From assembly GCA_041483175.1 (NCBI GenBank), contig JBGPFD010000059.1, positions 1-16,311 of the forward strand: DNA of 16,311 nt. Reading direction: 5' to 3'. The notes beneath the pieces are model-generated. The model ran no database searches and had not been told where the DNA came from. It worked only from the letters and a program-made list of their open reading frames with translations. Within the stretch, counting starts at the first letter, position 1; each line of letters begins with the position of its first letter. Of the stretch, positions 8,224 through 16,132 are shown piece after piece. Position numbers and translations under genes: made by a program. This DNA is from Gp7-AA10 sp041483175 (GTDB lineage: Bacteria > Acidobacteriota > Thermoanaerobaculia > Gp7-AA8).

Positions 8224-9018
8224 TCAGCGAAGCCGTTGCTGCAGCAGCCAGCGGACCATATCCGCATCGGCGTAAGCGGGATCCCAGCAATCGTGTCCCA
8301 CGTTCGGATACTCGGTGTAGTGCACGAGTCCACCAGCGCGCTGCAGCGCGGCGACCATGTTTCGCGACTCGCTCACCGGGATGACGTCGTCGGAAGATCC
8401 GTGGAATGCCCACACCGGCGTCGTCCCGATCGCCGCGGCGAGGGCGGCGTACGGATCACGCGCGCCGGCAATGCGCGCGATATCAGGAGGAAGCTCAGTC
8501 GGAAAGGGGTCGTCAGGCTGACGAACCACTTCGCCGCAGACCGGCACGACGGCGGCAAATCGCCGCCGGTGTCGTGCCATGTACCAGACGCCCGCCCCGC
8601 CCATCGAGACTCCCGTCAGATAGATGCGACGCCGGTCGCCGTGAAATTCACCGATCGATTTCTCCAGCGCCGCGAGCGCCTGCAGCTCCATGTCGCCATA
8701 CCACTCCTGACCGAGCCGGCACTGCGGAAAAACGACGACCACCTTGTAGCGGTCGCCGAAGCGTTGCAGCGCCGGCCCGAGACCGACGCTCACCTGCCGG
8801 AGGTTGTCCTCGCCGCGCTCGCCGCTGCCATGCAGAAAAAGGATCACCGGCCAGTGGTGGAGCTTCGTGTAATGCGGTGGCAGCCACACGCGATAGCGAT
8901 AGACCTGGTCCCCGATGGAGATCCCGCGTTCGAGGAACTGGGACGTCGGCGCACAGGCGGCGAACAGTGTGGTCGCCAGACCGAGGAGTAGCGCCGTTCG
9001 CGGGAATCGGTCAGTCAC
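8224..9018 (-). CDS. Lipoprotein alpha/beta-hydrolase (predicted peptidase/esterase, COG4099-like)
   Basis: A 264-residue protein with an N-terminal hydrophobic signal (~8-21) and a slightly unusual lipobox, LFAAC (Cys22, Phe at -3). The hydrolase core has the oxyanion-side motif LFLHGSGERG (60-69), the nucleophile elbow GVSMGG (Ser138), a likely acid in HGSSDDVIP (Asp210 or Asp211) and catalytic His242 in VGHDCW. This pattern fits the PHB-depolymerase/dienelactone-hydrolase-like 'predicted peptidase' group (COG4099), usually secreted esterases or peptidases; the substrate cannot be told. The GTG start at 9018 overlaps the stop of the glycosyltransferase (GTGA, 9015-9018), which implies translational coupling. 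Longer upstream frames lie inside the glycosyltransferase gene and are rejected. Confidence 0.88.
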   Translation of the reverse strand: MTDRFPRTALLLGLATTLFAACAPTSQFLERGISIGDQVYRYRVWLPPHYTKLHHWPVILFLHGSGERGEDNLRQVSVGLGPALQRFGDRYKVVVVFPQCRLGQEWYGDMELQALAALEKSIGEFHGDRRRIYLTGVSMGGAGVWYMARHRRRFAAVVPVCGEVVRQPDDPFPTELPPDIARIAGARDPYAALAAAIGTTPVWAFHGSSDDVIPVSESRNMVAALQRAGGLVHYTEYPNVGHDCWDPAYADADMVRWLLQQRLR

Positions 9019-9734
9019 TCGAACAGGTCGTATTCCGCGACCGGCATGGGCGATGAGGGTTCCATGTCGGACTGCCAAGTGGCGAAGACGTAAAGGTCCC
9101 AGTGGAGCAGGAAGACCTCGCGTGTCATTTCCCAGCGGCTCGCCAGTCCCCTTCGCAATCCGCGTTTGCTCTCTTTGATCAGATGTCCGAGGTTGTAGAT
9201 GACCGTCTGCTGCTGCCGGTACCCGGCCTGGGAACAGAAGAAGTTGAGGGCCGCTTCGATCTTGAAGCGTTCCTGATAGCGCGTCGGCACCGTCTCCCAA
9301 ATCTTCCGGCGCATGACGCGGATGCCGGAGAGAACCGGACCGACCTTCATCTGCAGGTGGAAAAAATTGCGGATCGGGCCGCGGTTGCGGACGCCGATGT
9401 TCATGTCACACACGTCTCGGAGCACCGGCCGCACGAGTGCGGCGATGTGCTCGTCGGTGAGGTGAAACATGTCTCCGTCGACGAAAAAGAGGATGTCGTG
9501 CCGCGCGTACTCGACACCCACGCGCATGGCGTATCCCTTCCCTCGATTCTCGCGAAGGGCGATGGTGGTCACGTCGAAGGTGCGGGCGATGTCGACCGTG
9601 GAGTCGGTCGATCCGTCGCTCACCACGATAACCTCATCGATGAGACGGTTTTTTGTGAGCACGCCGAGGACCTCGGCTAGCGTCTTCTCTTCGTTGTATG
9701 CGGCAATGATTGCCGATATCCCCAAGCACTTCAC
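9015..9734 (-). CDS. Family 2 glycosyltransferase (dolichyl-phosphate-mannose synthase-like)
   Basis: Up to 239 residues, soluble, one GT-A fold. Motifs: IIAAYNEEKTL near the N-terminus, VIVVSDGSTDST (nucleotide binding), RENRGKGYAMRVG, and FFVDGDMF, whose DGD supplies the metal-binding D-x-D. The later VLSGIRVMRRKIWE and FKIEAALNFF segments fit the acceptor side of the GT2 family. There is no transmembrane domain. The longest start is GTG 9734. TTG 9725 has a GAGGTG Shine-Dalgarno 6 nt upstream (9732-9737) and would give a more typical N-terminus (M-GISAIIAAYNEE), so it may be the real start. The gene is the first of a coupled pair with the lipoprotein hydrolase. The sugar and acceptor are unknown; a glycolipid or polyprenyl-phosphate acceptor is an inference. 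Confidence 0.9.
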   Translation of the reverse strand: MKCLGISAIIAAYNEEKTLAEVLGVLTKNRLIDEVIVVSDGSTDSTVDIARTFDVTTIALRENRGKGYAMRVGVEYARHDILFFVDGDMFHLTDEHIAALVRPVLRDVCDMNIGVRNRGPIRNFFHLQMKVGPVLSGIRVMRRKIWETVPTRYQERFKIEAALNFFCSQAGYRQQQTVIYNLGHLIKESKRGLRRGLASRWEMTREVFLLHWDLYVFATWQSDMEPSSPMPVAEYDLFE

Positions 9735-9891
9735 CTCAAGAAAGAGTCACCGGGAGGCAGGTGCAACCGACAGACCATAACACAATCATGACTGCGGTCT
9801 GGGGGACTGCGGAGTGCGTTTTGGGATGAGCGGAATGACTCAGGAACCGGGACGCAGCACTCAGGACTGGTCTTTGCACACAGCGCGTCCC

Positions 9892-10347
9892 ATGAGACGA
9901 ATTCCGATTTACGCCGCTCTGGCGCTGATTCTGGCGGGCTGTAACAGTCTGGCGAATTTGCAGATTATCAATCCGACCTATTCGCTGCGCGATGTGCAGC
10001 CGCGCCTGAACCTCGGCATCCCGCCGTCGATGGACTTTCAATTCACTGTCGGCGTCGACAATCCGAACCCCGTCGCGCTGCGCCTCGATCACTTGGATTT
10101 CGATCTGCTGATCAACAACAATCCGATCCTGAACAACGTCCGCAGCGACCAGGGGGTGCACATTCCGGCGCGCGGCGTAGGCGACGTGCACGTCACCACG
10201 CACGTCACCTACGACAACATTCGATCGATTTACCGCGAGGTTTCCGACATCGTCCAGGGGAACCGCGCCAGCTACACCATCCGCGGCAACGCGTACTACG
10301 ACACGCCGGCCGGCACGATGCAATTCCCGGTCACCGTGAACCAGTGA
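9892..10347 (+). CDS. LEA type 2 / WHy-domain lipoprotein
   Basis: A 151-residue lipoprotein: signal MRRIPIYAALALILAGC, lipobox LAGC, Cys17, Asn at +2. The mature part is one LEA-2 (WHy) domain, recognised from the strand-turn-strand FQFTVGVDNPNPVALRLDHL (about 56-75), followed by DFDLLINNNPI and the C-terminal TIRGNAYYDTPAGTMQFPV. Known WHy proteins are water-stress-linked beta-sandwich proteins; bacterial lipoprotein forms are common in GC-rich Gram-negatives, but their job is poorly defined. ATG 9892 is chosen because the signal peptide begins there; no clear Shine-Dalgarno is seen. The gene is divergent from the GT2 gene (157 bp between starts) and convergent with the DUF5666-like lipoprotein. 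Confidence 0.88.
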   Translation: MRRIPIYAALALILAGCNSLANLQIINPTYSLRDVQPRLNLGIPPSMDFQFTVGVDNPNPVALRLDHLDFDLLINNNPILNNVRSDQGVHIPARGVGDVHVTTHVTYDNIRSIYREVSDIVQGNRASYTIRGNAYYDTPAGTMQFPVTVNQ

Positions 10348-10351
10348 CAGA

Positions 10352-10402
10352 CGTAGAGCCGACTCTCAGTCGGCTCTACGCCGGCTAAGAGCCGGCGCTA
10401 CG
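10352..10402. terminator. Double hairpin between convergent genes; bidirectional terminator and REP-like repeat
   Basis: Two adjacent palindromes: a 12-bp stem with 3-nt loop (gtagagccgact/agtcggctctac, 10354-10380), and an 8-bp stem cgccggct-aag-agccggcg (10379-10397). They lie in the 59 bp between the stops of two convergent genes, so either strand's transcript would fold. No U-tract follows. The 13-mer CGTAGCGCCGGCT (minus strand, 10390-10402) recurs exactly after purC at 16139-16151 and 16274-16286, so this is also a dispersed repeat. Confidence 0.7.
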
Positions 10403-10406
10403 TGCA

Positions 10407-10775
10407 CTAGCCGCGCACGTTTCGCGTGACGGTGATCGTGTCCGCCAAGTACCGGCCGTTATTGTCGGACCCGGTGATGGTGATCTGATCGCCGCGCTCC
10501 AGATCGGTGACCTGATACTGGCGCCCCTGATACAACACGCGGGTGTTGTTGTTGTAATAGATCGCCTGCCCGCTCTGCGTGTTCCGCAGATTGTTGCCGT
10601 AGTTGGCGTCGAGATTGATCACTTGCGCGTTCGTGTCGACGGAATTCACCGTCCCCTGAACCGTCGATGATTGCGTCGAAGGCGGGGTGCCGAGGATCGA
10701 TCCCAGTCCGCCGAGCCCGCTGCTTCCACACGCAGCCAGAAGAAGTACCACCACGAGAAGAGATAACTTTCGCAT
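10407..10775 (-). CDS. Small DUF5666-like lipoprotein
   Basis: A 122-residue lipoprotein: signal MRKLSLLVVVLLLAAC, lipobox LAAC, Cys16, Gly at +2. A flexible Gly/Ser/Thr stretch (~17-38) precedes a compact beta-rich domain: TVQGTVNSVDTNAQVINL, then NTRVLYQGRQYQVTDLERGDQITITG, ending ADTITVTRNVRG. The 'V.G.V..vD......i.....t.......y...dL..GD.i.v.G' layout fits the DUF5666/OB-like small periplasmic proteins; the middle (~58-82) is rich in Asn and Gln. Function unknown. A strong AGGAGG Shine-Dalgarno lies 5 nt before the ATG. The start is only 21 bp from the divergent transporter start, so its promoter must overlap that gene. Confidence 0.82.
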   Translation of the reverse strand: MRKLSLLVVVLLLAACGSSGLGGLGSILGTPPSTQSSTVQGTVNSVDTNAQVINLDANYGNNLRNTQSGQAIYYNNNTRVLYQGRQYQVTDLERGDQITITGSDNNGRYLADTITVTRNVRG

Positions 10776-10796
10776 ACAAACCTCCTACAAGGCACA

Positions 10797-12008
10797 ATGA
10801 GGAGCAAGGATCGAGCCTTGCCGGAGCGCCAGCGCACGCACCTGTATGTCGGCACGCTCGCTGGCGTGCTCTACTTTTCGGAGGGGCTGCCGTACGGCAT
10901 CGTCAAAGAGCTGGCGCCGCTTTACCTCCGCGTCGAGCACGTCGAGCTGAAGATCATCGGCCTGGCAAGCAGCGTCAGCCTTGCGTGGACGCTCAAGTTC
11001 CTTTGGTCCCCGCTGGTCGACACGTTCGGGACGTACCGGCGGTGGATCGCCGCCGCGCTGATCGGCATCATCGCTGCGCTGGCGGCAATCACATTCCTTC
11101 CCGTGCAGGTCACCACACTTTTCTACATCTTCCTCGGCGTGCTCGCCGTCGCCTCCGCCACGCAGGACATCGCCGTCGACGCACTGACGATCCGCGCGAC
11201 GCCGGAGGAGTTTCTCGGTCCGGTCAACTCCATCCGCGTGACTGCGTACCGCATCGCGCTGATGGTCGGCGGCGGCGCGCTCGCCGCGCTGGGCGGGCGG
11301 GCGGGGTGGCGGGTCGCATTCGGCGCCGCCGTGGTCGTGGCCATCCTCATTCTGCTGTTCACGATCAGTCTGCCCGACGACCGCGGCGCGCGCGTCCAAC
11401 GGGCAAATATCCTGGGAGATCTGGCGCACTGGCTGCGGCGTCCGCGTGCCGGCGTGCTCCTGGCCGTCGTCTTCCTCTACCGCCTCGGCGAATTCGCCAT
11501 CGTCACCATGATCAAACCGTACTGGGTCGATCGCGGCTACTCGCCCCAGGAGATCGGCACCATCACCAGCGTCGTTGGCGTGATCGTCAGCGTCATCGGC
11601 GTCATCCTCGGCGGCTGGATCGTGGCGCGTATCGGCCTCTACGCCGGCCTGATCTGGCTCGGCATCGCCCAGACGATCTCAAATCTCGGATATGCGATCG
11701 TGGCGACGATCGCCGCCGGGCGGTGGGCCATCTACGCCGCCGCGGTGGTCGAGAACCTCGGCTACGGCGTTGGAACCGCGGCGTTTCTGGCCTTTCTCAT
11801 GTCCATCTGCGACCGCGAGCGCGCCGCAACCGAGTACGCCCTCCTCTCCGCCGCGTTCGGATTCACCGGCACGGTGATGGGCGCCGCCAGCGGCTACATT
11901 GCACAGTACGCGGGCTATCCCGTCTATTTCTGGCTTACGGTACTCCTCGGAATTCCGGTGCTCTTTCTGCTGCCGCTGATCCGCGAGCAGCTTCCCGAAG
12001 GCGCATGA
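10797..12008 (+). CDS. AmpG/PAT-family major facilitator transporter
   Basis: A 403-residue polytopic inner-membrane protein with about 12 predicted hydrophobic segments. The family marks of AmpG and acetyl-CoA-transporter-like (PAT) MFS proteins are clear: YFSEGLPYG in helix 1 (~26-34), LKFLWSPLVD (~66-75), ATQDIAVDAL (~125-134) and GYGVGTAAFLAFLMSICD near 330. AmpG imports anhydro-muropeptides for peptidoglycan recycling. This protein is shorter than the 14-helix E. coli AmpG, so the substrate is not assured. ATG 10797 is the longest start, with only a weak AAGG upstream. Its TGA overlaps the ATG of rsmE by 4 bp (ATGA), which indicates an operon and translational coupling. Confidence 0.85.
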   Translation: MRSKDRALPERQRTHLYVGTLAGVLYFSEGLPYGIVKELAPLYLRVEHVELKIIGLASSVSLAWTLKFLWSPLVDTFGTYRRWIAAALIGIIAALAAITFLPVQVTTLFYIFLGVLAVASATQDIAVDALTIRATPEEFLGPVNSIRVTAYRIALMVGGGALAALGGRAGWRVAFGAAVVVAILILLFTISLPDDRGARVQRANILGDLAHWLRRPRAGVLLAVVFLYRLGEFAIVTMIKPYWVDRGYSPQEIGTITSVVGVIVSVIGVILGGWIVARIGLYAGLIWLGIAQTISNLGYAIVATIAAGRWAIYAAAVVENLGYGVGTAAFLAFLMSICDRERAATEYALLSAAFGFTGTVMGAASGYIAQYAGYPVYFWLTVLLGIPVLFLLPLIREQLPEGA

Positions 12009-12676
12009 GGAACCGCTTTTTCGTCGGCCAGGACCTGTCGCCGGACAACGTCGTCGCGCTCGCGGGCGATGAGCGCCATCACGCCCGCGTGCTGCGCGTG
12101 CGCGAGGGAGAAGAGGTGGAGCTGTTCGACGGCCGGGGGCACAACTACGTCGCCCGTTTCGAATCCACCGATGCGCTTCGGGTGCTCCGCGAAGGGACGA
12201 ATCGCGAGCGGCAGAACGCGTTGCAACTGGCGATGGCCATCATCCAGGCCGACAAATTCGAGTTCGTCCTGCAGAAGGGAACCGAGCTCGGCGTGCATAC
12301 ATTCATGCCGTTGATCGCCGATCGAACGGAAGTGCATACCGAGCGAATCCGCGGAAAAGGCGAGCGGTGGCAGAAGATCGTCCTCGAGGCGGTCAAGCAA
12401 TCGGGGCGGTCGCGCATCCCGGTCATCGAAACGCCCGCAAGAGTCGACGACGTCATCACGCGCGCCGGCGCGAAGATCGTGTTTGATGCGGATGCCGAAC
12501 CGACAACCCGACGACCCGAAAACCCGACAACGCTCTTCATCGGTCCCGAAGGAGGATGGAGCGAGCGCGAGCTGGCGCTGGCGCGACAAAACGGCGCGGC
12601 GTTCCAGCGACTGGGCCCGCGGCGCCTGCGCGCCGAGACGGCGGCTATCGCAGCCCTCGTTCTCTTCGGCCCGTAA
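12005..12676 (+). CDS. rsmE: 16S rRNA (uracil(1498)-N(3))-methyltransferase
   Basis: A 223-residue protein of normal family length. It methylates N3 of U1498 in 16S rRNA within the 30S subunit, using SAM. Evidence: the N-terminal PUA-like part (MRNRFFVG, ERHHARVLRVREGEEVELFDG), then the SPOUT core with QADKFEFVLQKGTELGV (81-97), EAVKQSGRSRIP (128-139), FIGPEGGWSERE (178-189) and the knot motif RLGPRRLRAETAAIAAL (202-218). The ATG overlaps the upstream transporter stop (ATGA at 12005-12008). A frame that is open further upstream lies in the wrong phase of the transporter gene and is not an extension. A loop at ~165-174 is encoded by short near-tandem 8-bp repeats (12499-12529). Confidence 0.96.
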   Translation: MRNRFFVGQDLSPDNVVALAGDERHHARVLRVREGEEVELFDGRGHNYVARFESTDALRVLREGTNRERQNALQLAMAIIQADKFEFVLQKGTELGVHTFMPLIADRTEVHTERIRGKGERWQKIVLEAVKQSGRSRIPVIETPARVDDVITRAGAKIVFDADAEPTTRRPENPTTLFIGPEGGWSERELALARQNGAAFQRLGPRRLRAETAAIAALVLFGP

Positions 12677-12761
12677 CGTGCATTGCACTACCGGCCGGTG
12701 ATCGCAATCACAGGCACCGTCGGCCACCTTGCCACCACAATGCGCGAGCGGAGGTTTGCTT

Positions 12762-14120
<1,359 letters not shown>

Positions 14121-14129
14121 GCGACTGCG

Positions 14130-14166
14130 AAGTGTGGGAGCGGCCGGGGCGGCCGCTCCCACACTT
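14130..14166. terminator. Strong hairpin after gltA
   Basis: A perfect 17-bp inverted repeat (14130-14146 with 14150-14166) with a GGG loop, starting 9 nt after the gltA stop. The stem is GC-rich in the middle (gggagcggccg) and ends in ACACTT rather than a T-run. It probably ends or processes the gltA transcript. The GTGTGGGAGCGGC core resembles REP-type palindromes and may be dispersed in the genome. Confidence 0.7.
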
Positions 14167-14188
14167 GACTCCTCAAGCGGTCACCCTG

Positions 14189-14226
14189 TCCCCCCGAGGC
14201 TGCATGCAGCGCACACCTCTGGGGGA
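14189..14226 (+). promoter_or_regulatory. Structured leader with nested palindrome upstream of secreted protein gene
   Basis: An 11-bp imperfect stem (tccccccgagg at 14189-14199 with cctctggggga at 14216-14226, one mismatch) encloses a perfect 10-bp palindrome, ctgcatgcag (14200-14209). It lies 68 bp before the ATG at 14294. It could be a 5'-UTR structure or an operator; no known riboswitch class is recognised. Confidence 0.4.
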
Positions 14227-14293
14227 TTTGTGTCAGCGCACTCTGGCATACGGGCTGCTGGATTCCATGCCGCTGGTCCACGAAAGGATTTGC

Positions 14294-15232
14294 ATGAGAG
14301 TCTTCAGATTGGCCCTTCTCGTCGCTCTGATGAGCCTCCCCGCCGCGTTTGCGCAGGTCAATGACACGTACATCATTCCTGTCGCCGGTAACACCCCGGG
14401 CGCCTTCGGCACCCGCTGGAAGACGCAGTTCAGCGTGTTCAACCCGCAAACGTACGAACTGCGCGTCAGTATCACCTACGTCCCCAGCGGCGGAGCGCAG
14501 GGAACCGAAAAGGTGATCCGTGTTCCGGCGAACGCGGTAGCGTTTTCCGAAAACATCCTGAATGATCTCTTCAAGCTGACGAACGACTCCGGATCGCTGC
14601 TCGTGGCCACCTTTCCTGAAGACAATCCGACCGTTCCGAACAACGTCCTCTCGCGATCGTTCCTGGTGATCACCGATACGTACAACGACTCGCCGAGCGG
14701 TACCTTCGGCCAGACTATCCCCGGTATCTGGACGGGCCTTCAGGACTTCAACAAGGACGGAATCAGCGCTGTGGCGCACGGCATCCGCAATCTTTCGCGC
14801 CAGGGCTGGCGGGCAAATGTCGGCGCGGTCAACCTCGGCCGCTCGAGCGTGACCGTGCGTATCACTGTCTACGATGTCGACGGCAATACGATCGCCAGAA
14901 ACATCCCCTTCATCATTCCTCCGATGGCCCACCTGCAGGAAACGCTGCCGGTGGAGGTCGACGCCGGATCCCTCGAATTCTTCGTCGACGATCCCATGGC
15001 GAACGATCCCAATCTCGCAGCGGTCGTCTTCCCGTACGTCTCGGTGATCGATCAGTTGTCGGGCGATCCGAAGTACCAGTCGCCGGTTCTGCTCGCCAGC
15101 GCGAACGTTCTCTTCAAGATGGGTCTCGAGCCGGCCTCCATCGGGAAGAAAATCGATATCGAACTCGCACGCCGCGTGCGCGACTCCGCGCAGCACCTCG
15201 GAGAAGTGCAGTTGCCCACGCGGCAGCGATAG
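14294..15232 (+). CDS. Secreted protein of unknown function with two internal beta-sandwich-like repeats
   Basis: A 312-residue protein with a classical Sec signal (MRVFRLALLVALMSLPAAFA, cleavage after FA-Q) and no lipobox. The mature start, IIPVAGNTPGAFGTRWKTQF, recalls a family I associate with secreted acidobacterial proteins; that link is from memory. Two halves align by eye: W-K-T..FSVFNPQ..LRVSITY..(P)AN..SENIL...DSGSLL...EDNP (~40-130), and W-R-A..VGAVNLG..VTVRITVY..PPMAHLQETL..DAGSLEF..DD (~175-260). This suggests an internal duplication of an adhesin-like or Ig-like module. There are no catalytic motifs or Cys pairs. ATG 14294 is set by the signal peptide and an AAGGA Shine-Dalgarno 6 nt upstream (14283-14287); the frame is open further back through gltA but not meaningfully. 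purC begins 15 nt after the stop. Confidence 0.82.
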   Translation: MRVFRLALLVALMSLPAAFAQVNDTYIIPVAGNTPGAFGTRWKTQFSVFNPQTYELRVSITYVPSGGAQGTEKVIRVPANAVAFSENILNDLFKLTNDSGSLLVATFPEDNPTVPNNVLSRSFLVITDTYNDSPSGTFGQTIPGIWTGLQDFNKDGISAVAHGIRNLSRQGWRANVGAVNLGRSSVTVRITVYDVDGNTIARNIPFIIPPMAHLQETLPVEVDAGSLEFFVDDPMANDPNLAAVVFPYVSVIDQLSGDPKYQSPVLLASANVLFKMGLEPASIGKKIDIELARRVRDSAQHLGEVQLPTRQR

Positions 15233-15239
15233 GTAGAAT
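15212..15239 (+). promoter_or_regulatory. Candidate promoter for purC giving a near-leaderless mRNA
   Basis: TTGCCC (15212-15217, four of six -35 matches), 16-bp spacer, TAGAAT (15234-15239, five of six -10 matches). The -10 ends 8 nt before the purC ATG, so a start about 7 nt downstream would leave almost no leader. This agrees with the absence of a Shine-Dalgarno before purC. The box overlaps the end of the upstream gene. Confidence 0.35.
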
Positions 15240-15247
15240 GCGCGTCC

Positions 15248-16132
15248 ATGGCCGGCGCGCTGCTTGAAACCAGTCTTCCTCTTCCGCTGGCTCGCCGAGG
15301 AAAAGTACGCGATGTGTACGACCTCGGCGAGTCTTTTTTGTTCGTGGCCACAGACCGCATCTCCGCCTTCGACGTCGTCCTCTCGCCGGGAATCCCCGAC
15401 AAGGGGCGGATCCTGAATCAAATCTCCAACTTCTGGTTCCGGCATTTCCAGGACGTGGAGAATCACCTGCTGGAAACAGAGTTCACGCGATTCCCGTCAG
15501 AGGTGCGCGCACATCCCGAGGTGCGCGGGCGCAGCGTGCTGGTGCGCCAGTGCGACGTCCTTCCCATCGAGTGCGTGGCGCGCGGATACCTCGCCGGATC
15601 GGGCCTGAAGGAATACCAGCAGTCGGGCACAGTCTGCGGCATCCGGCTCGAACCAGGCCTGCGAACCGCCGGCAAACTGCGCGAACCGATTTTCACGCCG
15701 GCGACGAAGGAAGAGTCGGGGCACGATCAGAACATCTCCTTCGAGCGGATGGCGGAGATGATCGGCGGCGATCTCGCCGCACAGCTCCGCGATCTGACGC
15801 TGCGCATCTACCGCCGGGCCGCCGACTACGCGCTCACGCGCGGCATCATCATCGCCGACACGAAATTCGAGTTCGGCCTTCACGAGGGACGCGTCGTGTG
15901 GATCGACGAAGCGCTCACGCCGGATTCCTCCCGCTTCTGGCCGGCCGACCAATACGCGGTAGGAAAGAATCCGCCGTCGTTCGACAAACAATTCGTCCGC
16001 GACTGGCTCGAATCGACCGGCTGGAACAAGAATCCTCCGGCACCGGAGCTGCCGCCCGACGTCGTGGCGAAGACACGCGACAAGTACATCACGGCCTACC
16101 GGCAGCTCACCGGACGCGAACCGGAGCTCTGA
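15248..16132 (+). CDS. purC: Phosphoribosylaminoimidazole-succinocarboxamide synthase (SAICAR synthase)
   Basis: A 294-residue protein that joins CAIR and aspartate with ATP to form SAICAR in de novo purine synthesis. Motifs: RRGKVRDVYDLGESFLFVAT (16-35, ATP grip), DRISAFDV (36-43), LPIECVARGYLAGSGLKEYQ (105-124), SGHDQNISFERM (157-168), IIIADTKFEFGL (200-211), IDEALTPDSSRFWPADQY (219-236) and FDKQFVRDWL (245-254). It belongs to the longer, yeast ADE1-like class rather than the ~237-aa E. coli form. The ATG at 15248 lies 15 nt after the previous stop, without a Shine-Dalgarno. Its last ~67 bp are duplicated downstream. Confidence 0.97.
   Translation: MAGALLETSLPLPLARRGKVRDVYDLGESFLFVATDRISAFDVVLSPGIPDKGRILNQISNFWFRHFQDVENHLLETEFTRFPSEVRAHPEVRGRSVLVRQCDVLPIECVARGYLAGSGLKEYQQSGTVCGIRLEPGLRTAGKLREPIFTPATKEESGHDQNISFERMAEMIGGDLAAQLRDLTLRIYRRAADYALTRGIIIADTKFEFGLHEGRVVWIDEALTPDSSRFWPADQYAVGKNPPSFDKQFVRDWLESTGWNKNPPAPELPPDVVAKTRDKYITAYRQLTGREPEL

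Noticed and set aside
9735..9891. Divergent promoters between the GT2 and WHy lipoprotein genes
   Set aside because: Promoters must exist here, and TGTTATGGT on the minus strand resembles an extended -10, but no matching -35 could be supported. A short CAGACC/GGTCTG palindrome was too weak to call an operator.
10667..12676. One 669-codon frame ending in RsmE, suggesting a large fusion protein
   Set aside because: The first two thirds are out of phase with the AmpG-like transporter; only the part from 12005 encodes RsmE, which has normal length on its own.
12677..12761. Terminator or riboswitch between rsmE and gltA
   Set aside because: Only a 5-bp GTGAT/ATCAC stem is seen, with no T-tract; not enough to support a feature.
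14228..14256. TTGTGT as a -35 box for the secreted protein gene
   Set aside because: No acceptable -10 hexamer lies at 16-18 bp; GCATAC is only 12 bp away.
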